Positions 44,087-53,026 of a stretch of DNA of 64,000 nt are shown here, piece by piece. The DNA lies in contig NZ_WRPR01000037.1 in the NCBI RefSeq assembly GCF_010367455.1, positions 1-64,000 on the forward strand. Reading direction: 5' to 3'. Position numbers and translations under genes: made by a program. This DNA comes from Candidatus Laterigemmans baculatus (lineage in GTDB: Bacteria; Planctomycetota; Planctomycetia; Pirellulales; Pirellulaceae). The stretch's first letter is position 1. The number at the start of each line of letters is the position of its first letter. The notes below the pieces were generated by a model, which saw only the letters and a program-made list of their open reading frames with translations, did not search any database and was not told where the DNA came from.

Positions 44087-44869
44087 ATGGTTCGCTGGAA
44101 AGCGCAGCAGTCGGTCGCGGTGGTCACCGGAGCCTCGAGCGGCATCGGTTACCATCTCAGCCGGCTGCTGGCCGAACGTGGCGCCCGCGTGGTGGCGGTG
44201 GCTCGCCGCCGCGAGCGGTTGGATCAGCTGCGGTCGGCCACGGCCGCTGCATCCGGGAGCGTGATCGCTTATCCGGGCGACGTGACCGACCCGGAGGTCC
44301 GGCGGGGGCTGCTAGCTCGGGCCGCCGAGATCGCCGAGGGGCGGTTGGATCTGCTGGTCAACAACGCGGGGATCGGAGCGCTCGGTCCCTTTGCGGAGGC
44401 TTCGCCCGAGCGTCTGCGGCGGATCATGGAAGTCAATTTCTTCGCTCCTGTGGAGCTCACGCGGCTGGCGCTGCCGATGCTGCGGCTCGGTCGCCAGCCA
44501 GTGCTGTGCAATCTGGGGAGCGTTTTGGGGCACCGCGCGGTGCCCGACAAGAGCGAGTACTGCGCGAGTAAATTTGCGCTGCACGGTTGGTCCGACTCGC
44601 TCCGCGCCGAGCTCCGTGAGAGTGGCATTCAGGTCACGCTGGTCAGTCCCAGCACGACCGAGAGCGAATTCTTCGACGCCGTGATCGAAACGCCCGAGGG
44701 ACAGGTGAGCCGGAGTCTGGGGAGCTGGCCCGCCGAGCGGGTCGCCCGCGCGACGCTCTCGGCCATCCTCGCGCGCCGCGCCGAAGTCATCCTCAGCCTC
44801 GGCGGCAAAGCGCTCGTCTACGCCGACCGCCTCTCACCCCCGCTGATGAATCGCCTGCTGGCGCGCTGA
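44087..44869 (+). CDS. Short-chain dehydrogenase/reductase
   Basis: A 260-residue classical SDR. The NAD(P)-binding TGASSGIG is at residues 14-21, followed by the NNAG motif (LLVNNAGIGALG), the catalytic serine in NLGSVLG, and the YCASK motif with Tyr and Lys. ARRRERL after the second strand suggests NADP(H) preference. The substrate is not predictable. CGGGA precedes the ATG. It starts 25 nt after hflX and is probably co-transcribed. Confidence 0.88.
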   Translation: MVRWKAQQSVAVVTGASSGIGYHLSRLLAERGARVVAVARRRERLDQLRSATAAASGSVIAYPGDVTDPEVRRGLLARAAEIAEGRLDLLVNNAGIGALGPFAEASPERLRRIMEVNFFAPVELTRLALPMLRLGRQPVLCNLGSVLGHRAVPDKSEYCASKFALHGWSDSLRAELRESGIQVTLVSPSTTESEFFDAVIETPEGQVSRSLGSWPAERVARATLSAILARRAEVILSLGGKALVYADRLSPPLMNRLLAR

Positions 44870-44896
44870 GCCAGGGGGTGCGGGCCGATTGTGCCC

Positions 44897-45035
44897 GATC
44901 AGCCGCAACGCGCTAGCGTCCGGTTGTGTGGGCTTTTTCGGGAACCGGGGGCTAGCGCCCGGCGGCTGATGATTAATCCTGGCTAGCGCCCGGCGGCTGA
45001 TGGATAATCCTGGCTAGCGCCCGGCGGCTGATGGA
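44897..45035. repeat. Family B repeat with three tandem half-units
   Basis: A full copy (GATCAGCCGC...GGCGGCTGATGA) is followed by two further AATCCTGGCTAGCGCCCGGCGGCTGATG units in tandem. It occupies the space between the converging SDR and fumarylacetoacetase-family genes. The half-unit amplification suggests local slippage or successive events. Confidence 0.85.
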
Positions 45036-45068
45036 TAATTCGGTGGCTAGTGACGGGTCCGCCGCGGG

Positions 45069-45962
45069 TTACGCCGTGGCCTTCCGCCACTGCTCCGCTT
45101 CGGCCGAATCGTGGGCGACGCATCGATTGCGGAGCGTGCCGAGCGATTCGATCGTGACTTGGCAGTGGTCTCCAGGCTGCAAAAAACGCGGCGGCGTGCG
45201 AGCCGCTCCCACTCCCGCCGGGGTCCCGGTAAAGATCAAATCGCCGGGCCTCAAGGTGACGATTTTTGAGAGGAAGCTGATCAGCGTCGGAATCGAGAAG
45301 ATCAGCTCATTTGTCCGCGACCGTTGCATCACTTCGTCGCCGATCCGCATCTCGATCGCGAGATTGCCGGGTTCGGGGACTAGGCTCTTGTGCACAACGT
45401 AAGGGCCGAGCGGGGCGAACGTATCGAACGATTTGCCCATCAGCCACTGGCCGCCACAGTGCTCCTTTTGCCAATCGCGAGCCGAAACGTCGTGGCCGCA
45501 GCAGTAACCGAACACGTGCTGCATCGCTTCGGCCTCTTCCACGTCGCGGCAGGTGCTGCCGAGGACCACGACCAACTCCGCTTCGAAATCGACGCGATCG
45601 CTCAGCTGAGGCAGGATGATCGGATCGTCGGGGCCCACGATCGTTGAGGAGAGCTTGGAGAAGATCACCGGTTCGGTCGGCGGCACCGCTCCGGTCTCGA
45701 TCGCGTGGTCGCGGTAGTTCAGTCCCACGCAGATGATCTTTTCGGGATGCGGTACCGGCGCCAACAACCGCACCGGCTCCTCGATCGCCGCAGCCGAATC
45801 GAGCTTCGCCAGCCGCTCGGGAAGCGCCTCACCGAGCGTCATCCAGTCGCGAAGGTGCGGCGGCAGCGTCGAGTCGAGCTGCTCGAGCGGAACGATCGAT
45901 CCGTCCCGCTCGATCCCCTCGCCGAGCTGACCATTCGCGCGGCGGTAGCGGCAAAAACGCAT
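45069..45962 (-). CDS. Fumarylacetoacetate hydrolase family protein
   Basis: A 297-residue metal-dependent C-C hydrolase/isomerase/decarboxylase of the FAH superfamily (relatives of 2-hydroxyhepta-2,4-diene-1,7-dioate isomerase). Motifs: KIICVGLNYRDHAIETG, EPVIFSKLSSTIVGPDDPI, the metal ligands in DFEAELVVVLG, GHDVSARDWQ, GKSFDTFAPLGP, and the C-terminal GDLIFTGTPAGVG. All expected acidic metal ligands are present. The start is ATG 45962 with GGGAG 8 nt upstream; an in-frame TTG at 45977 is less likely. The substrate is not deducible from neighbours. Confidence 0.88.
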   Translation of the reverse strand: MRFCRYRRANGQLGEGIERDGSIVPLEQLDSTLPPHLRDWMTLGEALPERLAKLDSAAAIEEPVRLLAPVPHPEKIICVGLNYRDHAIETGAVPPTEPVIFSKLSSTIVGPDDPIILPQLSDRVDFEAELVVVLGSTCRDVEEAEAMQHVFGYCCGHDVSARDWQKEHCGGQWLMGKSFDTFAPLGPYVVHKSLVPEPGNLAIEMRIGDEVMQRSRTNELIFSIPTLISFLSKIVTLRPGDLIFTGTPAGVGAARTPPRFLQPGDHCQVTIESLGTLRNRCVAHDSAEAEQWRKATA

Positions 45963-46036
45963 CGGTCGGACTCCCAAAGGTGAAGGTCAAAGGTGGGCAG
46001 CCATGAGTACTGAGTACTGAGTATTGCGTGCTGAGT

Positions 46037-49000
46037 TTAGGATTTTCGCCGCGAAGGATGGGGCACATCGGGGCGGAGGAGCTTGGGCGAAGCCGGTGAG
46101 GCCTTAGCCGTCGGCTCCGTCTTTCTCTTCGGACTCTCGCCGTTCTCGCTTTCCCTCAGTTCCCGCTCCGGAAGCGGCAAGGCCGTCTCAGTTGCGTCTG
46201 CGGCCTCAGTCGCCGGGGTGGGGGACTTCGCCGTGGGGGCCAAGTGGGGGCGCGGGCGGAAAACGCGGCCCAGCGGGCTGGCTAGCAGCGCAGGGAGGAA
46301 GATCAAGTCGCCCACCAAGGCGGCGGTCAGCAGGACCAGCATCAGCGTTCCGAACCGCTGCGTCGGCGTGAACGTGCTGAGGGCGAAGACATACAGCCCG
46401 AGTCCCCCCACAAACGTCGTCTGCGTCATCGCCGGACCGACGCGGCGGTAGGTGGCGATGATTGCTTCGTGACGGCTGAGTCCGCTGTCGAGTCCTCGCC
46501 GCAGCCAGGAGAGGAAGTGGATCGTATCGTCGACGGCAATTCCCATCGCCACGCTGGCCGTCATCATCGTGCCGATATCGACGAGCCATTCGGCGTGTCC
46601 CATCGAACCGAAAATCATCACCACCGGGAACAGGTTCGGCAGCATCGCGAGCATCCCGGCGGCGATTCCGAAGAACAGCGCCTTGGGATGCAGGATGCCC
46701 AGCGGCGGTCGGCCGGGGTTGAGCAGGATCGTCATCACCGCAGCGATCAACACGAATGCCCAGATCGTGCTTTCAACAAGGCTTGTGAGCAGCGTTCGCT
46801 GGGCTTTGTAGACGACCGGAATCACGCCGGTGTAAACGACCTCCAGCGGGCCGCTGTCATCGACGAGCGGAATCCCTTCGACGACCTGCGGCACACCGCG
46901 ATCGCTGGGGATGTTGCGGGCGTCGACAAACTGCCGGGCATGCTCGCGAATGAAATCGACGTCGTAGTTCGGGCTGTCGTCGACGAGCACCACCGCGGAG
47001 GCAGCGGCGAGCAGCTTGCCCCATGCTTCCGTCCGCTGCTTGCCCGCGAAGGCTTGGCTGTTGGGCTCGTGCCACAGTGTCCGCCGCAGCGGTTCGTTGT
47101 CGAGCAATTCACTCAGCGTCGAAGCAAAGATCGTTTGAGTGTCGATGACCTCCGCAGCGGTCACATCCGCCTCTGACTCTCCGGCTGGGGGAGGGAGCAA
47201 CAGCGGAGCCGCACCGACTGGCCGCGGTTTGCCACGGCCGAGGACAATCACGTCGCCAAAGCGAATCGAGGGATCTTCGGCTTTGGCCGCGTCGACCGCG
47301 TCAAGGACTTCGCCCCGGTAACGATAGGCTTCGAGGACGGGACCGACGGCCACCCGCAGCTCGTTGATGAAGCGGCCGTAGTCGACGTCGCTCAGGGCGC
47401 CCACGCGGAGGCTGATCCGCCACAGCTCGCTCCCGGCGAGAGGCCCGTCCTCCTCGATCCGCAAGTAATCCGAATCGATCAGCGCGTCGACCGAATCGCC
47501 CAGGCGGCGGTTGAACTCCGATCGCTCGAGCGACATCGACGACGATGGAGGAGGTAGCGGCGGCGCGAGCGACGCAGCGCTCATCGCTTGCCCGACAATC
47601 TCCTGCCCCGCGTCGCCAAAGACGCGCGCGATCGTCCGCTGTATGTGGTCGACCGCTTCGAGCCGCTCGAGTCGGCGAAGCGGGTGCACCGAAGCCTCGT
47701 CGGTATCCGCACCGGCTCCAGCATTGGCAGCGGCTACAGCACCGGCGGGCTCCTCAGCCCCGTTGGCCTCCGCGGCCTCGACCCTTTCCTGCTGCATCTC
47801 TGGAGGAACTCGCAGCACGAGCTCCATTGGGACGAGTTTGGCGTAGTTGGTTTCGAGCCAGGTGTAATCGCGAATGATCCGCGAGTCCTCGTCGAACATC
47901 TTCAGCAGGTGGACCGACGTGCGGATCTTCGGCACCCCGAACGCCGCGGCGATGAACATCAGCAAACATCCGGCAGCGACCCAGCGGTGATGGGCCACCA
48001 CCCAGCGTCCAAAGATTTCCCAGTAGTCAGCCAATTTGCCGACGCCCGGCTGCGCGCTGTCCGCCGCCGCCTTGCCCGGTCGTTTTTTCTTGCGGGGAGC
48101 ATCTTTGGCTGGGCTAAAGGTCTCCAAGGCTGCCGGCAAATAAGCGAACAGCAGAACCAGCGTGGCGATGACACCGACGGCCGAGAACCAGCCGAACTTG
48201 CGAATCGGCACGATGTTGCTCGTGTACAACGACAGCAGACCGATTGCCGTCGTGATGCTCGCCAGCGTGCACGGGCCCCAGCCATGCCGGAGAGCCCGCT
48301 CGGGAGCCCCCACGACTCCCTCGCTTTCTACTTCCTCGCGGTAGTAGTTGACGATGTGGATCGCCGACGAAAGCCCGAGCACGTACACCAGTGCCGGCAT
48401 GCTCATCAGGATCGCGTCGACGCTCGCCCCGCTCCACCACACGATGCTCAGGCTGATCACCGCCGCGGTGCCGCCGACGAAGAAGATCATGAACGTGATC
48501 TTCAGGCTGCGGAAACTGATGTAGCTCAGCAGCAACCCCAGGGCGGCGCAGTAGCCGACCAGGCGCACGAGCGTGATCGTTCCTTCCTCGTCGATCGACA
48601 CGTTGTCGATCGGCGGTCCGCCGAGGTGCATCTCCGGACCCGGCGGAGGTAGCTCGGCAACGAAGTAATTGAACGGCGGCGGAGCGGCGACTGGCGACGG
48701 AGGCGGGGAGAGCCCTGATTGTTCGGCTAACTGGTAGAGCCGGCCCCGGGGGCCGCCGAGGACGCCCCGGCCAACGACGAACGGCAGGTTCTCTTGGCCG
48801 ATCTTGGTCAGCGTCACCAGGATTCCGGTCAGCCGCGGGGGCGGAGCGACGCCGGCCGCATCGAAGACCTCGTACCACACCTCCGTCTGCTCTTCGTCGG
48901 GAGCCGCGACGAGTGCCGAGATGTAACCCTCGTACCGCTCGTCGATCACTCGCTCGAGCGTCTCGCCGACGGTCGCGTCAAAATCTTCGGGCAACTCGCC

Positions 49001-49870
49001 TCGCCGATCCTCCGGAACCGCTTCGCGGAAGGCGGCGGGCGTCCAGACAAAATCTTCCGGGACCGCCGAGGCGAACAGCGTCCCGGTCAACTGCTTGATC
49101 GCTCTGCGGCGTGCGACAACCGGCTTGAATTCCGCGTCGGTCAGGTCGACCGGATAGAACGCGCCGCCTGGCTGCGAAAGCTCGTCGGCCACGTGCGGCC
49201 CGGTCTGAACATTCGAGAACAGCGGCGCGGTCAGCCACGCGGGGTAATTGTAGTAGGGATTGATCGCGTCCGGGTCATCCTCCTGCCCCGACTCGCCCAA
49301 GGCAGTGATGAACGTGCCTTCGACTTGCGGCCCCGAGATGAGCCGACGGACGACGCGACTGATCCCGCCGATCGTGTCGCTGCGACCTTCCCAGCGAAAG
49401 AGCTGCCCTGCGGGAGTGAAGTAGTACCACTGGCCGGAGTCGCTCGTCAGCCAGATCTCGTCCAGTCCGCCCCAGTTGCGGTGCAGGTCCGACGGCAGGA
49501 GCAGGCCGAGCTCGACTGCCAGGGCTTGGGCCCGCTCGAAATCGGGGATCTCCCCGTGCTTGCCGCGGCCGCGCTCCGATTCCGCTTGCAGCTTGGTCGC
49601 CAGAATCTCGAGCCGCTGATCTTCCTCGGTGGCGCCTTCCCAAGTGGCAAGAATGAACTGCTCGCCTGCGAAGTACCGGCCAAACCAGGCCAGCTCCGAG
49701 GTTTCCCGGAAATCCGCTGGCAGCCAGTCTTTGACGTTATTCTCGGTCTTCTCCAAGCTCAGCCGGGCTCCGCGGAGCCCGAACGGGACGAGAAAGAAGA
49801 CGACCAGAAGAATCAACAGCGCGTTCGGTACGCCGAAGATGCTGCGTCGCGATAGAAAGGAAGAGGTCAT
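46037..49870 (-). CDS. MMPL/RND-family transporter, large
   Basis: A 1277-residue inner-membrane protein with duplicated RND topology. One helix (ALLILLVVFFLVPFGL) precedes a 350-residue periplasmic domain, then a five-helix block (LVGYCAALGLLLSYISF ... FAYLPAAL). A second helix after a KKKRPGK loop, a second periplasmic domain with Pro/Ala linkers, and a final five-helix block (GMLAMLPNLFPVVMIFG, AVDDTIHFLSWLRRGL) follow. The MMPL signature of proton-relay acidic residues in GIAVDDTIHF is present. It probably exports lipids or hydrophobic compounds. The start is ATG 49870; an upstream ATG at 49906 is possible. No MFP partner gene is adjacent. Confidence 0.85.
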   Translation of the reverse strand: MTSSFLSRRSIFGVPNALLILLVVFFLVPFGLRGARLSLEKTENNVKDWLPADFRETSELAWFGRYFAGEQFILATWEGATEEDQRLEILATKLQAESERGRGKHGEIPDFERAQALAVELGLLLPSDLHRNWGGLDEIWLTSDSGQWYYFTPAGQLFRWEGRSDTIGGISRVVRRLISGPQVEGTFITALGESGQEDDPDAINPYYNYPAWLTAPLFSNVQTGPHVADELSQPGGAFYPVDLTDAEFKPVVARRRAIKQLTGTLFASAVPEDFVWTPAAFREAVPEDRRGELPEDFDATVGETLERVIDERYEGYISALVAAPDEEQTEVWYEVFDAAGVAPPPRLTGILVTLTKIGQENLPFVVGRGVLGGPRGRLYQLAEQSGLSPPPSPVAAPPPFNYFVAELPPPGPEMHLGGPPIDNVSIDEEGTITLVRLVGYCAALGLLLSYISFRSLKITFMIFFVGGTAAVISLSIVWWSGASVDAILMSMPALVYVLGLSSAIHIVNYYREEVESEGVVGAPERALRHGWGPCTLASITTAIGLLSLYTSNIVPIRKFGWFSAVGVIATLVLLFAYLPAALETFSPAKDAPRKKKRPGKAAADSAQPGVGKLADYWEIFGRWVVAHHRWVAAGCLLMFIAAAFGVPKIRTSVHLLKMFDEDSRIIRDYTWLETNYAKLVPMELVLRVPPEMQQERVEAAEANGAEEPAGAVAAANAGAGADTDEASVHPLRRLERLEAVDHIQRTIARVFGDAGQEIVGQAMSAASLAPPLPPPSSSMSLERSEFNRRLGDSVDALIDSDYLRIEEDGPLAGSELWRISLRVGALSDVDYGRFINELRVAVGPVLEAYRYRGEVLDAVDAAKAEDPSIRFGDVIVLGRGKPRPVGAAPLLLPPPAGESEADVTAAEVIDTQTIFASTLSELLDNEPLRRTLWHEPNSQAFAGKQRTEAWGKLLAAASAVVLVDDSPNYDVDFIREHARQFVDARNIPSDRGVPQVVEGIPLVDDSGPLEVVYTGVIPVVYKAQRTLLTSLVESTIWAFVLIAAVMTILLNPGRPPLGILHPKALFFGIAAGMLAMLPNLFPVVMIFGSMGHAEWLVDIGTMMTASVAMGIAVDDTIHFLSWLRRGLDSGLSRHEAIIATYRRVGPAMTQTTFVGGLGLYVFALSTFTPTQRFGTLMLVLLTAALVGDLIFLPALLASPLGRVFRPRPHLAPTAKSPTPATEAADATETALPLPERELRESENGESPKRKTEPTAKASPASPKLLRPDVPHPSRRKS

Positions 49871-50241
49871 CGTGTGCAGGGATCCGAGCCGTGACGGTCC
49901 GACCATAAGGTCTCCACGGCCAGCGACCAGCAGGTGTCTGAGCAACCCCGCCGGCAGGAAGACCGAGAATGGCTGAACAACTACGTGTTGACCAGCCTAG
50001 CGACGGGGCCCGTTGCGGTCCACGGTAAGCGCGGCCGCTGCGGGACTTCCCCCCGAAAAGAGCGCCTGTGGTATGGTCTCCAGGAGCTCCGGGGTTTGGA
50101 GCAGCGGCACGCATTATGCGTTTTAAGGGGAAGCTGCAAAGGAGCAGGCCTCGCTGACTTGCCCTTACATCTTGCCTGCGCTGCCCATTGTTGTGTCGAA
50201 ACCCGTTCCGTGTCGAAAACCGCTAGCCAGGAACTTCCACC
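49871..50241. other. 371-nt divergent promoter region
   Basis: Lies between the RND-type transporter and transaldolase genes. It contains no repeat of the families seen elsewhere and no credible ORF. An AGGAA about 9 nt before the transaldolase GTG serves that gene. No clear -35/-10 pair could be assigned. Confidence 0.5.
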
Positions 50242-51318
50242 GTGACCGAATCTACCTCCGCCCCCGCTTCGCTACGCTCGCTGGTTCAAACTGGAACCAA
50301 ACTTTTTTTGGATTCGGTGGCTCCAGAAGAGTTGGAAAAAAATCTCCGCTGGGGGGCCGTCGGTGCCACGTCCAACCCCTCGATCATCTCCGAGATCGTC
50401 GCGGACGGCAGTCTCGATGATCGCATCGAATCGCTTCTCGAAGAGGGACGCGACGATGAAGAAATCGCCTGGGAATTGACCGACCAGCTCGTCTCCGACG
50501 CCGAACAACGGTTCCTGCCGATCTGGGAGAAGAGCGAAGGAAACACCGGTTGGGTCAGCTTCGAGCTCGATCCGCTGCTCGAAGATCCCGAGGAATCGAT
50601 TTCGGAGGCGGACCGCACCGCCCGCTATATCGAGCTCGGCAAACGTTGGAGCCATGGGCACCGCAACCGGATGATCAAAGTCCCCGCGACCGACGCCGGA
50701 ATCGCGGCGCTCGAAGAGTTGGCGGCGGCCGGGGTGACGCTAAACGTGACGTTGATGTTCACCGCAGATCAGTACCAGCGGGCCCGAGACGCGATTTGGC
50801 GGGGAGCCCAGCGCCGCGACTCGCTGGACAACTTTAAAAGCGTTTACAGCATCTTTATTTCGCGCATCGACGTGTACACCGACGAGCACGTCCCGCAGCT
50901 CTCCGCCGAAGCTCAGGGGCAAGTCGGGATCGTCAACGCCAAGCAGATCTGGGCGCAGAACCAGGAGTTCTGGAGCTCCCGCCCCACCCGGCTGGAGCAA
51001 GAGATCATCTTTGCTAGCACCGGAACGAAGAAACCCGAGGACGAGCCTTGGAAGTACGTCCAGGCGCTCGCTGGCAGCGGGATCCAGACCAACCCGCCGC
51101 AGACCAATGAGGCGGTTGCGAAGGCAGAGATGACTTTTGATCGACAGGTCGACCGCCTGCCACCCAAGAGCGTCCTGGATGAAATCGCCTCCAAAGTCGA
51201 CGTCCCCCAGATGCATAAAGTGCTGATGGAAGAGGGAGCCGCCAAGTTCGTCAAGCCGCAGCGGGCGCTGCTGAAGCTGATCGCGGAGAAACGCAAAGCA
51301 CTCTCCGCAGCCAAGTAA
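50242..51318 (+). CDS. tal: Transaldolase
   Basis: A 358-residue transaldolase of the long type. It transfers a dihydroxyacetone unit between sugar phosphates in the pentose phosphate pathway. The N-terminal [20 protein letters not shown], the Schiff-base lysine in RMIKVPAT, the [12 protein letters not shown] strand and the [11 protein letters not shown] segment are diagnostic. The second half ([11 protein letters not shown]...[12 protein letters not shown]) fits the actinobacterial/planctomycete form. The start is GTG. A CT-rich C-terminus ends [16 protein letters not shown]. Monocistronic. Confidence 0.93.
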   Translation: MTESTSAPASLRSLVQTGTKLFLDSVAPEELEKNLRWGAVGATSNPSIISEIVADGSLDDRIESLLEEGRDDEEIAWELTDQLVSDAEQRFLPIWEKSEGNTGWVSFELDPLLEDPEESISEADRTARYIELGKRWSHGHRNRMIKVPATDAGIAALEELAAAGVTLNVTLMFTADQYQRARDAIWRGAQRRDSLDNFKSVYSIFISRIDVYTDEHVPQLSAEAQGQVGIVNAKQIWAQNQEFWSSRPTRLEQEIIFASTGTKKPEDEPWKYVQALAGSGIQTNPPQTNEAVAKAEMTFDRQVDRLPPKSVLDEIASKVDVPQMHKVLMEEGAAKFVKPQRALLKLIAEKRKALSAAK

Positions 51319-51344
51319 AACTTCCGAAAGTTCGTATCCACTCT

Positions 51345-51532
51345 CACCCTCCCGCTTGCGGGAGGGTCGGGCTCTCAGGCCCGGGGAGGGCCGGCAAGCC
51401 TGAACGATAAGCTTCCAGTGAAACTCACTGTTGCGGTGACCCTCCCCGCTCGTTCCTCGCGACCCTCCCGGGGGGAGGGTGAGGATTTCACCGCGTTTTC
51501 GAGAACCGGGGGCTAGCGCCCGGCGGCTGATG
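51345..51532. repeat. Family E hairpins and a family B half
   Basis: CACCCTCCCGCTTGCGGGAGGGT (in parts, 51345-51367) and GACCCTCCCGGGGGGAGGGTGAG (51461-51483, in parts) enclose a unique middle. GAACCGGGGGCTAGCGCCCGGCGGCTGATG follows (51501-51531). The first hairpin lies 27 nt after the transaldolase stop and could help end that transcript. Confidence 0.75.
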
Positions 51533-51640
51533 AACCATCCGGACTAGCTTCCCCAAAAACTCGGGTTGTCGGCAGGGGCTCTGAAAGGCTAGTAACCTGC
51601 CGAGTTGGCGAACGTGCGCGGCGAAGGAAAGGAGTCCTCA

Positions 51641-53026
51641 ATGCCGAAGCCGCGGTTGATATTCTTCTGGTGCCTGTTGCTCGCTTCACCGGCGGCCGCC
51701 CAATTTGGCGGCGGTGCGGGAGGTGCAGGTGCCGGTGCGCCCGCGGCGGTCGAAAAACCCCGCTTCCGCGATCACGTGATGGAGCAGGGAGGATTGTCGG
51801 TTCGCCGTGAGGTGGGGGATAAAGTCGTCCGCGGCGTCCGCATCGTGGGCAATCGCCAGATCGGCACCGAACGGATTCAACAGCTGCTCCGCACGCGTGT
51901 CGACCGCGTCTTCGACCAGCAGGCGGTGTTGGCCGACGTCCGCCGGCTGTATGAGTTCCGAGCGTTTCGCTCGGTGCAAGACTCCGTCGTCGACGACGGC
52001 CAAGGGGGCGTCACCGTCACCTTTACCGTCGAGGAGTACCCGCTGATCTCGCAGGTCATCTTCCATGGCAATCGAGCGATGGGGGACCGCGAGCTCCGCG
52101 GTCGCGCTGGATTGGCCAAGGACGATCCGGTCAACGACGCGGCCATCGAATCGACCCGCCGCCGCTTGCTCGACTACTACCACGGCGAGGGATTCAGTTT
52201 GGCGACGATCGAGAGCGTCGTCGGTTTGCCGGACGATCCCAACGCAGTCGTGTACCGAATTAACGAAGGTCCGAAAGAGCGGATCGCTGCAATCCATATC
52301 ATTGGCAACTCGATCGTCAGCGAAGCGCGGCTGAAAAAGGTCATCGCCTCCCGCGGTCCAATGTTCGGACTCGGTTATTACATCGGCAATGCGGCCGACA
52401 TGGAAAAAATCGACGGCGATGTCGAAGTCCTGACCGCTTACTACCGCAACCTCGGCTACCTCACGGCCAAGGTCGATCGACTGATCGAGTATGACAAAAG
52501 CGGCAAATGGCTGACCGTCACTTTTGTGATCGAAGAAGGACCCCAATTCACGGTCAATGAGATCCGCATCGCCGGCAATCGGTTCATCGATGAATCTTCC
52601 TTGCGAGCCGGACTGCTGCTCACCGCGGGCGAACCATTCAACGGCACGCGGATGAACACCGACGTCAATGACATTACCTACTCCTACGGCTCTCTCGGCT
52701 TTATCTATGCCGAAGTCGAAGCCGAGATCCGCTGGATTGACAGTGAGAACAGCGTTGACGTGGTCTATAAGATCGAGGAAGGAGACCGCTGGAAAGTCGG
52801 GCACATCTACGTTGAGATCGACGGCGAGCCCAACTTGATGCGCGAGTACACCATGCTGAACTACTTGGATTTGGTCGAAGGTCAATTCATCGACCGACGC
52901 ATGTTGGAGATGAATCGCCGTCGGCTGCTCCGATCCGAGTTATTAGAAACCAATCCCGCGGTCGCCGATCCCCCGGATTTGCGCGTGGTGCCCCAGGACG
53001 AAGAAGATTTCGGGGGTGCCTTGTGA
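51641..53026 (+). CDS. POTRA-domain protein: periplasmic half of a split BamA-like Omp85
   Basis: A 461-residue protein starting at ATG 51641, after AAAGGAG. It has a signal peptide (LIFFWCLLLASPAAAQ), a short Gly/Ala linker, and then consecutive POTRA repeats. Repeat starts are VVRGVRIVGNRQI, ISQVIFHGNRAM, IAAIHIIGNSIV, FTVNEIRIAGNRFI and KVGHIYVEIDGEPN. The first four are full-length and the fifth is cut before its last strand. Five POTRA domains is the BamA number. No beta-barrel follows in this polypeptide. The stop overlaps the next gene, which encodes the barrel, by GTGA, so the two are translationally coupled. It should sit in the periplasm and bind the barrel partner. Confidence 0.85.
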   Translation: MPKPRLIFFWCLLLASPAAAQFGGGAGGAGAGAPAAVEKPRFRDHVMEQGGLSVRREVGDKVVRGVRIVGNRQIGTERIQQLLRTRVDRVFDQQAVLADVRRLYEFRAFRSVQDSVVDDGQGGVTVTFTVEEYPLISQVIFHGNRAMGDRELRGRAGLAKDDPVNDAAIESTRRRLLDYYHGEGFSLATIESVVGLPDDPNAVVYRINEGPKERIAAIHIIGNSIVSEARLKKVIASRGPMFGLGYYIGNAADMEKIDGDVEVLTAYYRNLGYLTAKVDRLIEYDKSGKWLTVTFVIEEGPQFTVNEIRIAGNRFIDESSLRAGLLLTAGEPFNGTRMNTDVNDITYSYGSLGFIYAEVEAEIRWIDSENSVDVVYKIEEGDRWKVGHIYVEIDGEPNLMREYTMLNYLDLVEGQFIDRRMLEMNRRRLLRSELLETNPAVADPPDLRVVPQDEEDFGGAL